Origin: Streptomyces achromogenes
GTDB taxonomy: Bacteria; Actinomycetota; Actinomycetes; Streptomycetales; Streptomycetaceae
Reading direction: 5' to 3'
DNA: 64,000 bases
Assembly: GCF_030816715.1 (NCBI RefSeq)
Contig: NZ_JAUSYH010000001.1
Coordinates: 1 to 64,000 of the forward strand
Below, piece by piece: positions 28,528-38,242 of the stretch. Position 1 is the first letter of the stretch; every line of letters starts with the position of its first letter. Under the pieces are notes generated by a model, which was not told the origin of the DNA, searched no databases, and saw only the letters and a list, made by a program, of their open reading frames with translations. The translations under genes and the position numbers were made by a program.

Positions 28528-28839
28528 TCAACTCGCCTGCGGGATAGCAGGCGTGACGGCACGGCCGCGGCCGTGCTCCACGCGGGCCGTTTCCAGCAGG
28601 CGCCGCCAGGACGTGACCGTGGGCCGTCGCCTCAGCAGAGCCCGGCGCTCTCGCTTGGTCATGCCTCCCCACACCCCGAATTCAATGCGCTGGTCCAAGG
28701 CGTAGGCGAGGCACTCGGTCCGAACGCCGCAGCCGCCGCACAGCGCTTTGGCGCGGTTTTGCGCTGCGCCCTCGACGAACAGGGCATCGGGGTCAGCCGT
28801 CCTGCACAGCCCATGCTCACTCCAGCCCGTCCCCGCCAT
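28528..28839 (-). CDS. WhiB-family iron-sulfur transcription regulator
   Basis: About 103 aa from the ATG at 28839. It has the four-cysteine cluster of Wbl proteins: Cys12, Cys34, Cys37 and Cys43 (CGGC-x5-C), the turn GVWGG, and a basic C-terminal tail for DNA or sigma-factor contact. Wbl proteins hold a [4Fe-4S] cluster and act with the principal sigma factor in actinobacteria only. Many are carried by phages and mobile elements; this one may tune neighbouring defence genes. Confidence 0.9.
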   Translation of the reverse strand: MAGTGWSEHGLCRTADPDALFVEGAAQNRAKALCGGCGVRTECLAYALDQRIEFGVWGGMTKRERRALLRRRPTVTSWRRLLETARVEHGRGRAVTPAIPQAS

Positions 28840-29117
28840 TCCCGATGCCGCCCTCTCCCCTGGCCCGACCTGCGAGTTGCCCAGTGCCCCGGGCAACAGG
28901 CATATGACACTACGCCGTTGGAGGACGACCGTTCCTGCCTCTGTCCCGCGGCATCACACCTTCGGGTGACCATGCTTGCCTCCCGTGCGCAAAGGCGCTA
29001 CAAGCCCCGGGCAGCCGCGCCGGGAGGGCATCATCCGGGCACCGGCATCCGGCGCTTTCTGCCGCGGCAGACCACTCCCCACAGGTTCGCTCCGCGGCCG
29101 TGCCCGGCTGCCAGACC

Positions 29118-29153
29118 GGCAGCGGCAGCGGCAGCGGCAGCGGCAGCGGCAGC
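29118..29153 (+). repeat. Hexanucleotide tandem repeat (GGCAGC)6
   Basis: Six exact copies of GGCAGC in a 680-bp gap between the WhiB gene and the gene at 29520. No gene covers it on either strand. Apart from this repeat and the hairpin at 29198, I see nothing in the gap. Confidence 0.9.
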
Positions 29154-29197
29154 AAGGATCGGTGCCGCATCCGTCAGTTCCCACGCCGTCTCCGTCC

Positions 29198-29227
29198 GCC
29201 GCCTTCGGGCGACCGCCCGAAGGCGGC
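29198..29227. terminator. Strong hairpin, 13-bp stem
   Basis: Perfect inverted repeat GCCGCCTTCGGGC / GCCCGAAGGCGGC with a GACC loop. No T-run follows, as is common in Streptomyces. It lies between the divergent WhiB and 29520 genes, so its purpose is unclear. Confidence 0.5.
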
Positions 29228-29519
29228 CCTCACCACAAGGAAAGGCGGCAGCGGGGCAAAATGTAACAAGGGGCGCCAAGTTGACGTCGTGCCACCCGGA
29301 TCTGTCGCCTCAGCCGAGAGCCCGCAGCCCATCCGTGGGCGTCCCGCGGGCGATCGAGATCTCCCCATCGTCCGTCACGCACACCACGCGATGCGCGTGA
29401 CGGCGGCATGCTGCCGCGGGGGCCGTGACTGGCAGCAGGAGGCCTGGGCCGGTTGAGTTCACCGGGCTGCCGTGTCAGTGGCCGCGGTTAACCTCGAAGG
29501 CTATACGGAGGAGGTCGTG

Positions 29520-31760
29520 TTGACGTACGGTTCGCTGACGCCGGAGGTGCCGCTGGGGCCCTTCGAGGCATCTCCCATCAGGGTCTGGTCCGCGCCGGGC
29601 AAGGCAGCCAAGCTGCATGCCACGGAGCACTGTTCCCGCATACGCGCCGGCCGAGTCACGTCGAGCGAGCTGCCGCTGCGGGTGGTGGTCGAGCGGATGT
29701 GCCCGCAGTGCGCCAGGTACGGGCCGTGGGCCCGGCCGGGCACCGGAGTCGGCTTGTTCCTGAGTGCGCTGACCGGTCTGGGGCTGCTGCACGAACTCGG
29801 CAGCTACAGCGAGGCGGACGAGGACAGCTTCGCCGACGACGAGGTGAAGCAGGCGGCCGTCCTGCTCCTGCAGGCCCCGCAGGACGATGGGGAAGCCCCC
29901 GACGCGGACGAGGAAGAGGACGACTGGCGTGCACGGCGAGAGGCCCAGCAGGTACGCGACTCGGTCGTGGGCCAGTGGCGCAGCGCGGCGGCCAGTCTGC
30001 ACCGTTGCCACCGCTTCCTTGCTCTGTTTCCCTGGCTGAAGCCCTGGGCCGCTGCCGGTATGCGGCTCAAGGCCGATCATGTTGCTTTGCTCCAGCGGCA
30101 GGCTGGGCAACTGCTTTCCCGGGAGGCGCTCACAGCCGCGGCCGGCGTGACAACGATGGGCACCCCGGTTCTGCCGGCCGAGGACCCGGTGTTCGCACTC
30201 CTCGGCGCACCCACGGTGGTGGCGGAGGAGTTGGCATCGCTGTGGCGGCGGTGGAGTCACCGGGCCGCCGACAGTTGGGAGGATCCTCGCGGACACGGCC
30301 ACCTCGCCTACGACCTCGTCCGCAGGATCAGCAGCCGGCGCAAAGGGTGGGATGCGGCGTTGGAGCGTGCCCAGGAGCTGGTGGCGTCCTGGGCGCTCGC
30401 GCTGCGGGCGGGTGCGGCCGGTGAGCAGGATGAGCGGGTGCTGGTGGTCCGACTCCCGGAGCAGGGGCTGAATGATCCGTTCGGCCGTGACGAGGTTTTT
30501 CTCGGCCGTCTGAGCGAGTGGGAGCTGGGTGTGCTCGCCTGCTGGGCCACCGACGCGGACTGGGAGGGGTTGACCGTGACGCTGCGGGTGCCCGAGCCTG
30601 TCGGAGCCCGTCTGCTGTCCCAGCCTTCGGCGTTGTCGTGCCTGACGCCTGAGCAGGCCGTCGCCGCGCAGGACGCGGCACCGCGGGTGCCCGTCGAGGC
30701 GGTGGGGCCGGGGGTGTTCGACGATACGCCGGTCAGTGAGCGGCGGCCGGTCACCGCAGGTGATCTGCGGGCCTTGCGTACCGTCTCGCGGGAGGTGGAT
30801 CAGCTGTATCTGGTGCTGTCCGTCGAGGCCGGACCCGAGGTGTTGCCGCTGCCCGTGCTGGAGGCGCGGGTCGCTCGCGGAGGCCGGTACGTCGTCGTGG
30901 CGGCTGCCGGTGATCTGCCCGACGCACTGGTGGCGGCCCGGCGTGAGGAGCTCACAGCCGGCGCCGTGGCAGATGATGATCCGGTCTGGACGCCCCGCAT
31001 CCACCAGCCCAGCCACCCGGACTTCGGCCGTAGCCTGGGCACGGCCGAGGGTGAACGGCTGGTGGTGCGCCTGGCCCGAGGACGCTCGCACCCCGATGCA
31101 GCACTGCGCTGTCTGCTCCTTGCTCGCGGAGTGGCGGACCTGCGCGATCTCGGGGACCGGTATGACGCGAGCGGCGAGCGCCGTGATCCGGTGCCCTTCC
31201 CTGTGTGGGACGGGCTGCTGGCCATGGAGCAGCTGGATCTGCGGCCTTTCAGGCCCGCCGCGGAGGACGGTGCACGGCGTGGAGGGTCGGCTCTGCCGCT
31301 GGGCATCCTGGCATCCGTGCAGCTGTACACGACGGATGCTGCAGGGCAGTTCGAGGGCCGGGCCCACTCCCCCGGCTGCCAGCACCAGAGCCGCGTCCGT
31401 GGTCTCAGCCGGTACTACGACCTGGTGACCGTCGAGCAGATGCTGGACGCCGAGCGATTCGACCCGTGCAGCAAGTGCGGCGGCTACGCCACTCGCCGCC
31501 TGTCGACGCCGCAGGTCGCCTACTACCGTGCAGCTCACCGGGTACACGACCTCGCCCAACAGGTCCGGTGGGTCCTGGACCATCCCGAGCTGGGAACGGA
31601 CACCGCCTCGCTCCTGGCCGAACTCAAGGAATGGGACGCCGCCACCTCGCCTGACGACTGGTTCGATGCGGACGACGAGGAGAGGCAGTGGAGCCGCTTC
31701 ATCCGCCGCCTCCTGCAGCAACTGGAAACGGCGGCCGCCGATCCCCGGCCCTCGTCGTAA
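29520..31760 (+). CDS. Large unknown protein with two Cys/His zinc-type clusters
   Basis: About 746 aa. I place the start at TTG 29520 because GGAGGAGG lies 5 nt upstream; an in-frame GTG 48 bp earlier has no ribosome site. Two similar metal-binding clusters lie near the ends: about residues 34-62 (HATEHC ... CPQC) and about 617-655 (HSPGCQH ... CSKC). Between them are an acidic stretch (DADEEEDDW) and mixed helical sequence with no known motif and no membrane segment. The paired H-x-x-C/C-x-x-C modules at both ends look like a duplicated small zinc ribbon. It sits alone between defence-type genes. Function not recognised. Confidence 0.7.
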   Translation: MTYGSLTPEVPLGPFEASPIRVWSAPGKAAKLHATEHCSRIRAGRVTSSELPLRVVVERMCPQCARYGPWARPGTGVGLFLSALTGLGLLHELGSYSEADEDSFADDEVKQAAVLLLQAPQDDGEAPDADEEEDDWRARREAQQVRDSVVGQWRSAAASLHRCHRFLALFPWLKPWAAAGMRLKADHVALLQRQAGQLLSREALTAAAGVTTMGTPVLPAEDPVFALLGAPTVVAEELASLWRRWSHRAADSWEDPRGHGHLAYDLVRRISSRRKGWDAALERAQELVASWALALRAGAAGEQDERVLVVRLPEQGLNDPFGRDEVFLGRLSEWELGVLACWATDADWEGLTVTLRVPEPVGARLLSQPSALSCLTPEQAVAAQDAAPRVPVEAVGPGVFDDTPVSERRPVTAGDLRALRTVSREVDQLYLVLSVEAGPEVLPLPVLEARVARGGRYVVVAAAGDLPDALVAARREELTAGAVADDDPVWTPRIHQPSHPDFGRSLGTAEGERLVVRLARGRSHPDAALRCLLLARGVADLRDLGDRYDASGERRDPVPFPVWDGLLAMEQLDLRPFRPAAEDGARRGGSALPLGILASVQLYTTDAAGQFEGRAHSPGCQHQSRVRGLSRYYDLVTVEQMLDAERFDPCSKCGGYATRRLSTPQVAYYRAAHRVHDLAQQVRWVLDHPELGTDTASLLAELKEWDAATSPDDWFDADDEERQWSRFIRRLLQQLETAAADPRPSS

Positions 31761-32027
31761 GACGCGGTCTCGGGCGGGCAACCGCCCGGCCAGGAAGCGG
31801 GGCATGCGACGGCCCGTCTCCGGTTGCGCTGCCGGTCCTGCGGGCGGCTGCGCGACGCGGATCAGCCGCGTGCGCCGCCCGCTTCAGACTCGTAGAAGTC
31901 GGTGCCCGTCTGCAACAACGACAGCACCATCGTTCTGTCCCGTGCAGCCCCCGACCTGGTGATCGCAGTCCGCGGTCACTTTGGTCGGTCCTGCGCCTCG
32001 TGGTGCGCGCTCCATCTCCCGGCGCGG

Positions 32028-35000
32028 TCACTCAGAGTACGGTGCAAGTCGGGACACTCCAGCAACTACGAGTGCATCGACTACCCGTTGCCAGTCAGCT
32101 GGCATGCCTACGTCGGCCACAGTTTGGCGTAGTTCGATTAGCCATGACGCCAATAGATAAGTGCGGTTCGCTACTTGACTGGGATTGGCGAGGACAAGGT
32201 TCACTACCCAAGGAAGGCCGATGTGTACCTGCTCTTCGGCCGGTAGAGGCTTGATGAAGCCGATGAGCTGATCCACGCATGCTGCGTGGCCCTGAGCGAG
32301 GGGCAACCACTGGGCGACGGTGTCCTGCCAGGCCAGCGGCTCCCACCAAACGATGGGCTCGTCCTCCACTTCCCGGTAGAGGTAGGCCACTTCGGAGGCG
32401 GGGTTGGGCAAAAGCGAAGCCAGGGCGGAGAAGTACTCGCTTCGCCCTGCGAAGGGCGTGTGCCCGGAGGCCTGCAGGGCGATCACATGGGCGATCACGG
32501 TCGGCCACAGCCGCTTCGCGGTGGCTGCCCTGTCCGCAGACTCCTCGGCAGCGGAAGACAACGCGCGCAGAAAGCCGCCGAGGAGCGTCGCATCGTCGGC
32601 ATAGGCCTCGATGTGCTGGAAGACGGGTGCATCGTCGTCCGCGCTTGCCACCGTAAGCAGTGCCCGGGCCGCGATCAGGGCGTGGGTGCCGCGGCTGTCC
32701 ACGTCGCGCTCGGATGCAAGCAACGCGCGGCGATGGGCTTGAACGAGGACGGTAAGCAGTTCGCGAGCGGAGGTCGAGACGCAGTTCGACGCGGTCGCCG
32801 CCGGGCCGAGGGCCCTGATCGCCGCGTCGAGGCGGTCTACGTAGATGGAGTCGGCGGCGGCGGCCGCGAGCGAGTGCGCGACGGGATCGTGGAGCACGAC
32901 GACCTTGCGCTGTCCGGTCTCGGGATCCCAGTCCCCGAGGGTGCAGTCGCGCATCGTCTCGACCGTCAGATGGAAGGCGGTTTCGTGGTGGCAGGTGTTG
33001 TTTCCGGCTGTGCACGCAGCCAGCCAGACATGGTCGAGGCCGCGGGCCAGGTGCACACGAACCTCGTTGGGGAGGGAGTGCGCCAGTTTGCATGCCGCGG
33101 CGGCGGCCTGACGGTACGTCGTGGAACCGTCCTTGCCGTCCATCTTGGCGCGCAACTCCGCAGCAGCGGGCAGCAGAAGGAGCGGCAGTGCCTGTGCGGC
33201 AATACGGTCCGCCCCCTGTTCGAAGTATGAGTCCTCGGATTCGAATCGACGCGGTGGTGCTGCGTTCTCGCCAATGCGCAGGAGTGTGTCAACAGCGAAG
33301 CGCAGTGCGTCGACGGGCAGCTCGACGCCGTCCACGATGGCTGCGGTGAGTGCCGTCGCGGCCACCGCGGCGGGTGCGTCCCACTGGCCGCTGGGGTCGA
33401 GGCCGGGCGGGTTTTCGAGGAGGTCTTGTGCCGAAGCCAGGTCGGAGACCAACTCGTCCGCGTCGACGGCGTCATCCTTGCCGTTCTTGGGATTGATGTA
33501 ATAGCGGACGCTGAGCCGAATGGCCTCCTGGGCGCGTGCCGTTTCGACGTTCGTGGTCTGCAGCGCTTCAACGACGTCTCGGGGCGGCGTGCTCTGGATC
33601 TGCAGGCCCCCTTCCACTTGCTGGGCCTGGTAGGTGCCGCGGTCGAGGCTACTGGCCCAGGCGCGCACAGGCGCGAGCTGTTCTTGGGCGGCTGTCTCGT
33701 CGAGTTCGCCGAGTTCTTCTTCTGCAAGTCGCCTGGCCGTTGCGACAAGCTGTTGCCCGATCAGTCGCAACTCGCCCGTTCGCTGATCGTCGGCGCGCAG
33801 CACCATCGTCATGGCTGCCTCCCGTAGCGACCAGCGCCGACGCTCGGGTGCCGTTAGTCCATCGTCGGCTGCCTTCAGGCCGCTCGCTTCGTGGACGAGA
33901 CGTGCGAACTCCAGGTGCCAGATCACCGGTTCCGTGAGAAAGCGATCCAGCAGACGGTCGGCGCGTTCCAGGTGGCGGACGAGCAGCCCGACGACCAGGC
34001 CGACCATCGCCAGGTTTTCGCAGTCCTGGAGCAAGATAGCGACCAGCGTGTCCAGGGGGACGTCTACCTCGACCAGTTGGTCGCAGATCCGCTCCAGTGC
34101 TTGCAGCGCGCTCATGCAGGGATAGGGGCCGACGCCGGTCCCCCGGTACCAGAGCCAGACTTGCTCGTCTCCGACGTAGGTCCGGCGTGCTCCTGTGACG
34201 TCGAGTTCGGTGCGGTAGGCGTCGAGTTCGTGGTCCTCGATCCGGGCACTGTCGTGGCCGTGACCGCCGGCGAGGGTGCGTGCGCGCACCAGCGCGGCGT
34301 GGTTGAGCATACGGTTCAGCATCGAGACGCCGTTGCGGAAGTCCGAGCGGAACATCGGCATGAAAGGACCGCGGTACCAGGCCGCGAGCGGCGCCACGCC
34401 GAGGCTGCGAGCGGTATGGCGCCGGATGCCGTACTCGTGGAATCCTGCCCCGTCGTGGTCCTCGTTGATGTAGTAGGCCTCGGTCAGCTCGGCCAGGAAA
34501 CCGCGGCGATACATGGCCAACGCCCGGCCGGTCAGTACCTCCTCGACAGCGGGACCGGCCCATGCCGGCGCGTCGCGCGCAACACGGCGCAGGACGGCCT
34601 CGCCGTCCTCACCGAGATCCGGGCCGAGCAGTGCCAGCAGTTCGACCATAAGCTCATCGGTGATCTCGCGGGGGAGCTCAAGCCGACTGCGTCGGCGCGC
34701 GCGCCGACGGCTGTCCCCCATGAAGGGCAGCCGCTGCTTCTCCAGGAACTGGCGCTTGGCTTCGGCTTCCTCCGGCGACAGAGCCGCCCGGGCCGCAGCC
34801 GCGGCTGCCTGCTCGTCGTTGAGCCGGCGGTCTGCAGCGGCGCAGGCGGCAAGCAGGCGGTCGTGCAGTTTGACCCGGAGCGGATGCCCGGCGGGTGTTT
34901 CCGCGATGATGACGGCGTGGAGCCAGTCCCGCAGCATGCCCTGCACGTGCTTGCCCTGTTGCCAGGGTTCGTCTTCGTCGAGGAGCAGGGCGATGAGCGG

Positions 35001-37427
35001 CTCGGCTGCGGCGATCCGCACCAGACCCGCTTCGTTGTGCAGCCGCTGGTGCACGAGACGGATGAGTCGCCGCAAGCCGGTGCCGGGCTCAGCGCGCAGC
35101 GTGGGCCAGGCCTCGCGCAGGACCGGGTCGGGCGCTCCGAGTGTCAGGAGCGCTTCGCCGGGTACGTCTGCCCAGCGGTCCCCGTGGCCTGCCGCAGCCA
35201 GGTCGTCGAAGGCCTGTTGCAGGCGGGCGAGCCTGCCGCGCAGAGGGGCTTTCGGGGTGTCGGGAGCGGCAAGCAGTGCCTGGCAGGCAAGGCGTGCGGC
35301 ACCGAGCGCCCAACGCGGCACGCCGGCCTCGACCAATTTCGCCGTGGGGTGGCTGGCTGAGAGGAAGAGCCGGGCGATCGCGTACCGGCGCACTTCGTCG
35401 TGGGTGAACTGCGGACCGATGGCGAACGGGTCGTCCTCGCCCGTACGCAGCACCCCATCCTGGCGCAGTCCCGCAAGCGCCGTGGGGTCGATTGCTCCGA
35501 CGACCTCCAGGGGGTCTCCTTGGCCGAGTTCCAGGGCGGCCAGGCGGAGAAGGGCAATGCTCCGGGCGTCCGGGGTCCCCCGTTCAGGACGTTGACGGAG
35601 CACCAGTCCCGACCACACCTGCTGCATGGCATCGGCGTCGCTGAGGGGTGTGGCCTTCACGCCTCCTCGAACGAGCAGGTCCACCACCACGGGTCGGCGC
35701 AGCAGCTCACGTGAGCGCGGGTCCGCCGCGAGGGCCGACAACTCCTCAAAGACTGCGACGATGTCTGCTACCTGGGCATCGGTCAACGGTGGTACCTCGA
35801 AGCCAGCGACCTCTCCGGCGCAGCGTTCTTTGATCGTGTCGCGGACGACTTGCTGGGCGTCGTTCGCCGTGATGGCCACGATTTTGACGTCGGCCTGACC
35901 AGCCGCGTCGACCAGATAGAGGAAGGGGTTCCGTAGGCCCTCGGCGAATGCGTCGGCGCCGTCGATAACGAGGAGGCGCCGAGGGGCGCTCAGCTCGCCG
36001 AGTAGCGCGGTGAGCGAGGTGCCGAGTACGGACTCCAATTCCACTGTGGTGGGGGGAAGATGCCGCAGGTTGATGCACGCCACCTGCATGGAATCGGGGT
36101 CCTGTGCAGCGTTGGCGAGCGTGCGCACGACGAGGGCGCTCTTGCCCACGCCGGAGTCACCGTGGGCGACGACCGCCGCCGCCGGGGACTCCACGAGCTG
36201 AAGTAGCTGAAGTGCCGTATCGCTCCGGTCAAGTTGCACCGTTCGACCGTCCTCGGTGGCGATCTCGTCGCGCACCGAGGCAAGCGCCCGTTCGTGAAGG
36301 TGGCCGAGTGCGCTCCATCCCTGCCGGTGGCGGCGTGTGGCCGAGTCGAGGACCTGGTGCGCGTCGCGCCGCAGAAGACTCAGGTCGACGGTGGCTGCCT
36401 TCGGCGGGTACTCGTCAGCCAGGGCGACGAGCCGTTCCAGCAACCGCGTTGCCCCGTAGAGGTCGGTGCCGCGGGCCACGGGGATCAGGGAGTTCGTTAC
36501 TTGGGCCCAGTCCGATTCGTCTGGTGTCTCGAGTCGGGGCATGAGCACGGTCAGCCGTGACAGCAGTTCCCAGGTGCGCTGTTCGACAAGCTGCGGGCTG
36601 GGATCGGCGGTCCCGAGCGTGGTCAGGGCGAGTTTGACGAGTTCTTCGATGTGCGTGAGCCGTGCCCGAATGTCGGCCCGGAACTTTTGGTGCGTCCGGA
36701 CGAGGCCGAAGAAGCTGGGCGCATCCTTTTGCTTGCCGGCCCCGGCTGCGAGTACCGCCAACTGCTCCGCGTGTTCTTGCGGACCGGCGACGACCAGAGC
36801 CGCTCGGTATTCGGGCCCGTTGGCGGGTGCGTTGACGACCTCCTGCACGAACGTGCAGATGAGCTTCCTGCTCGACTCGTTGCTCTGCACAAGGTCGGGT
36901 GCCCGGCGCATGGCGAGGGCGAGCACCAGGGACGGCTCCGGCTCGTCAGCACATGCCGCGTGGATGACGAGGTCGTCAACCGAGTGTTCGGGTGCTTGCT
37001 GAAAGGCCACGCTGACGACCGACCGGCTGTCGCCCAGCTCGGCCGCGCCCTCGCCGAGGAGGAGGCGAGCAAGATACTGGACGGCGACCTTGCGCTCAAA
37101 GGTGACGCCGCCACCACCTGTCGCGTACGGGCTCATCCCGGTGGGAGCAGCGTTGGCGGCACTCATCCGGGTCTCCTCCAGCCATGTGCGCAGCGTGTCG
37201 TTTTCGGTGTTGAGGCGCCACTGCTTGGCACGCCCGACCTGGCTTGAGGTGGCGAACTCGGCCTCTCGAAGCTTGTCCAGCGCCGCCGTCGCCGTGGTTG
37301 GAGATACGTCCAGCGCCTTCGCGACCTTCCGGCCGGACAGGGGTGTGGCCGCGCTGGCCAATGTCTCCAAGGCCCTGTACGCGTTCTCGCCCAGCATGCC
37401 GCGGAGCAGGTCGACAGTTGAAGTCAC
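32028..37427 (-). CDS. Giant STAND NTPase with N-terminal winged helix
   Basis: About 1,799 aa from a GTG at 37427. Order: a winged helix-turn-helix (residues about 5-75, VAKALDVSPTTATAALDKLR); a domain with FERKVAVQYLARLL, SVDDLVIHA and LVLALAMRR spaced like the Cap4/PD-(D/E)xK nucleases of Avs-type proteins but without an obvious catalytic lysine; a STAND NTPase with Walker A GDSGVGKSA (about residue 420) and Walker B LLVIDGADA (about 490); then over 1,100 residues of helical repeats. A perfect palindrome lies just upstream, and the winged helix may bind it for autoregulation. Large STAND proteins of this plan are typical phage-recognition proteins. The helical tail would be the sensor and the degenerate nuclease or winged helix the output. 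Avs identity is an inference. Confidence 0.7.
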   Translation of the reverse strand: MTSTVDLLRGMLGENAYRALETLASAATPLSGRKVAKALDVSPTTATAALDKLREAEFATSSQVGRAKQWRLNTENDTLRTWLEETRMSAANAAPTGMSPYATGGGGVTFERKVAVQYLARLLLGEGAAELGDSRSVVSVAFQQAPEHSVDDLVIHAACADEPEPSLVLALAMRRAPDLVQSNESSRKLICTFVQEVVNAPANGPEYRAALVVAGPQEHAEQLAVLAAGAGKQKDAPSFFGLVRTHQKFRADIRARLTHIEELVKLALTTLGTADPSPQLVEQRTWELLSRLTVLMPRLETPDESDWAQVTNSLIPVARGTDLYGATRLLERLVALADEYPPKAATVDLSLLRRDAHQVLDSATRRHRQGWSALGHLHERALASVRDEIATEDGRTVQLDRSDTALQLLQLVESPAAAVVAHGDSGVGKSALVVRTLANAAQDPDSMQVACINLRHLPPTTVELESVLGTSLTALLGELSAPRRLLVIDGADAFAEGLRNPFLYLVDAAGQADVKIVAITANDAQQVVRDTIKERCAGEVAGFEVPPLTDAQVADIVAVFEELSALAADPRSRELLRRPVVVDLLVRGGVKATPLSDADAMQQVWSGLVLRQRPERGTPDARSIALLRLAALELGQGDPLEVVGAIDPTALAGLRQDGVLRTGEDDPFAIGPQFTHDEVRRYAIARLFLSASHPTAKLVEAGVPRWALGAARLACQALLAAPDTPKAPLRGRLARLQQAFDDLAAAGHGDRWADVPGEALLTLGAPDPVLREAWPTLRAEPGTGLRRLIRLVHQRLHNEAGLVRIAAAEPLIALLLDEDEPWQQGKHVQGMLRDWLHAVIIAETPAGHPLRVKLHDRLLAACAAADRRLNDEQAAAAAARAALSPEEAEAKRQFLEKQRLPFMGDSRRRARRRSRLELPREITDELMVELLALLGPDLGEDGEAVLRRVARDAPAWAGPAVEEVLTGRALAMYRRGFLAELTEAYYINEDHDGAGFHEYGIRRHTARSLGVAPLAAWYRGPFMPMFRSDFRNGVSMLNRMLNHAALVRARTLAGGHGHDSARIEDHELDAYRTELDVTGARRTYVGDEQVWLWYRGTGVGPYPCMSALQALERICDQLVEVDVPLDTLVAILLQDCENLAMVGLVVGLLVRHLERADRLLDRFLTEPVIWHLEFARLVHEASGLKAADDGLTAPERRRWSLREAAMTMVLRADDQRTGELRLIGQQLVATARRLAEEELGELDETAAQEQLAPVRAWASSLDRGTYQAQQVEGGLQIQSTPPRDVVEALQTTNVETARAQEAIRLSVRYYINPKNGKDDAVDADELVSDLASAQDLLENPPGLDPSGQWDAPAAVAATALTAAIVDGVELPVDALRFAVDTLLRIGENAAPPRRFESEDSYFEQGADRIAAQALPLLLLPAAAELRAKMDGKDGSTTYRQAAAAACKLAHSLPNEVRVHLARGLDHVWLAACTAGNNTCHHETAFHLTVETMRDCTLGDWDPETGQRKVVVLHDPVAHSLAAAAADSIYVDRLDAAIRALGPAATASNCVSTSARELLTVLVQAHRRALLASERDVDSRGTHALIAARALLTVASADDDAPVFQHIEAYADDATLLGGFLRALSSAAEESADRAATAKRLWPTVIAHVIALQASGHTPFAGRSEYFSALASLLPNPASEVAYLYREVEDEPIVWWEPLAWQDTVAQWLPLAQGHAACVDQLIGFIKPLPAEEQVHIGLPWVVNLVLANPSQVANRTYLLASWLIELRQTVADVGMPADWQRVVDALVVAGVSRLAPYSE

Positions 37428-37440
37428 ACCACCACCATAG

Positions 37441-37471
37441 CCCGGATGTCCAGAGAGTCTGGACATCCGGG
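37441..37471. promoter_or_regulatory. Perfect 14+14-bp palindrome upstream of the STAND gene
   Basis: CCCGGATGTCCAGA, GAG, TCTGGACATCCGGG: two perfect 14-bp arms with a 3-bp centre, ending 14 bp before the GTG start. A -10-like TATGGT lies 6 nt before the start, which would make the mRNA leaderless and put the palindrome over the promoter. A repressor site, perhaps for the protein's own winged helix, is likely. Confidence 0.65.
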
Positions 37472-37557
37472 TTATTTGCGCGGTTGTGAAACGCGGCGGA
37501 TCTGCAGTCCTTTCCCGGGTCCCGGCCCCTTGGGCCCCTGCAGCCTGCCGAACCGGC

Positions 37558-37725
37558 GCCGGGTATGCCGCGGCGATCGCCTTCCTGACCGCGCACGGAC
37601 ACGTGATCGCGATCGGCGTGGAAGGCACCGCCTCCTGCGGGGCGGGCTTCACCCGGGCCGCCCGCTCGGCGGGCCTTCACGTGGTGGAGGTCAACCGGCC
37701 CGACCGGGCCGAACGGCGCCGCAGG
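37558..37725 (+). pseudogene. IS110-family transposase fragment
   Basis: Codons read HGHVIAIGVEGTASCGAGFT and GLHVVEVNRPDRAERRRRA, a well-conserved part of the N-terminal RuvC-like domain of IS110 transposases (usually GVEGTASYGAG). About 55 residues are left; the serine domain and the ends are gone. Confidence 0.75.
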
Positions 37726-37880
37726 GCAGCAGATCGCGCGGCCGGTACCCGCCGCGCAGCTTCGTCTCGCTGACGTCATCGGTGATCGGGTTGGTGGCAT
37801 GCCGAGCGAGGGGACGTCTCCGGCTCGCAGAACACCTCGTGGACGGTGAGGGTGGAGCGGTGGTAGCCGGTGCCGGGGAA

Positions 37881-37910
37881 CGAGGCGTCGAGGCGTCGAG
37901 GCGTCGAGGC
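37881..37910. repeat. 8-bp tandem repeat
   Basis: CGAGGCGT repeated 3.75 times. It lies in a stretch without genes between the IS110 remnant and the DUF6082 gene (37726-38180), where I see nothing else. Confidence 0.8.
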
Positions 37911-38179
37911 AAACCGGACCAGGTGTCGGCGGTGACCCGCGTCAGAATCACGGTGCGGGCGTCCATTCCAAACGATCACTGAACATGAACCATGCACGTC
38001 GCAGATGACACAACCTGATCACCACCACCGCTACCTGACAAAGCTGCACTTCGGAAGTCCACCGTCGTCCGGACCTCATGATCGTCACAGCCACCGAGGC
38101 ATGCGTACGGCCACACCGCAGCCGCACAGCAAACTGATCAGCCCAGGCCACACCACCCGCCTCTGATCACAAACACCGG

Positions 38180-38227
38180 TCCTGGACAGCTCGGCTGGCC
38201 GCGCTCGGTGTCGACTGGGCAGCGTGA
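38180..38227 (+). pseudogene. C-terminal tail of an HA-domain protein
   Basis: Codons read SWTARLAALGVDWAA followed by a stop. It is the same type of tail as at 18.8 and 39.4 kb. Only about 15 codons remain. Confidence 0.35.
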
Positions 38228-38242
38228 GACCTTGGTTGCCCA

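Noticed and set aside
29118..29153. (GGCAGC)6 considered as a CRISPR or coding Gly-Ser linker
   Set aside because: Units are directly adjacent with no spacers, and no frame with a start covers it; a simple repeat.
29475..31805. A 776-codon minus-strand frame
   Set aside because: Antisense shadow of the plus-strand gene at 29520, which has a strong ribosome site, Cys/His clusters and better codon use.
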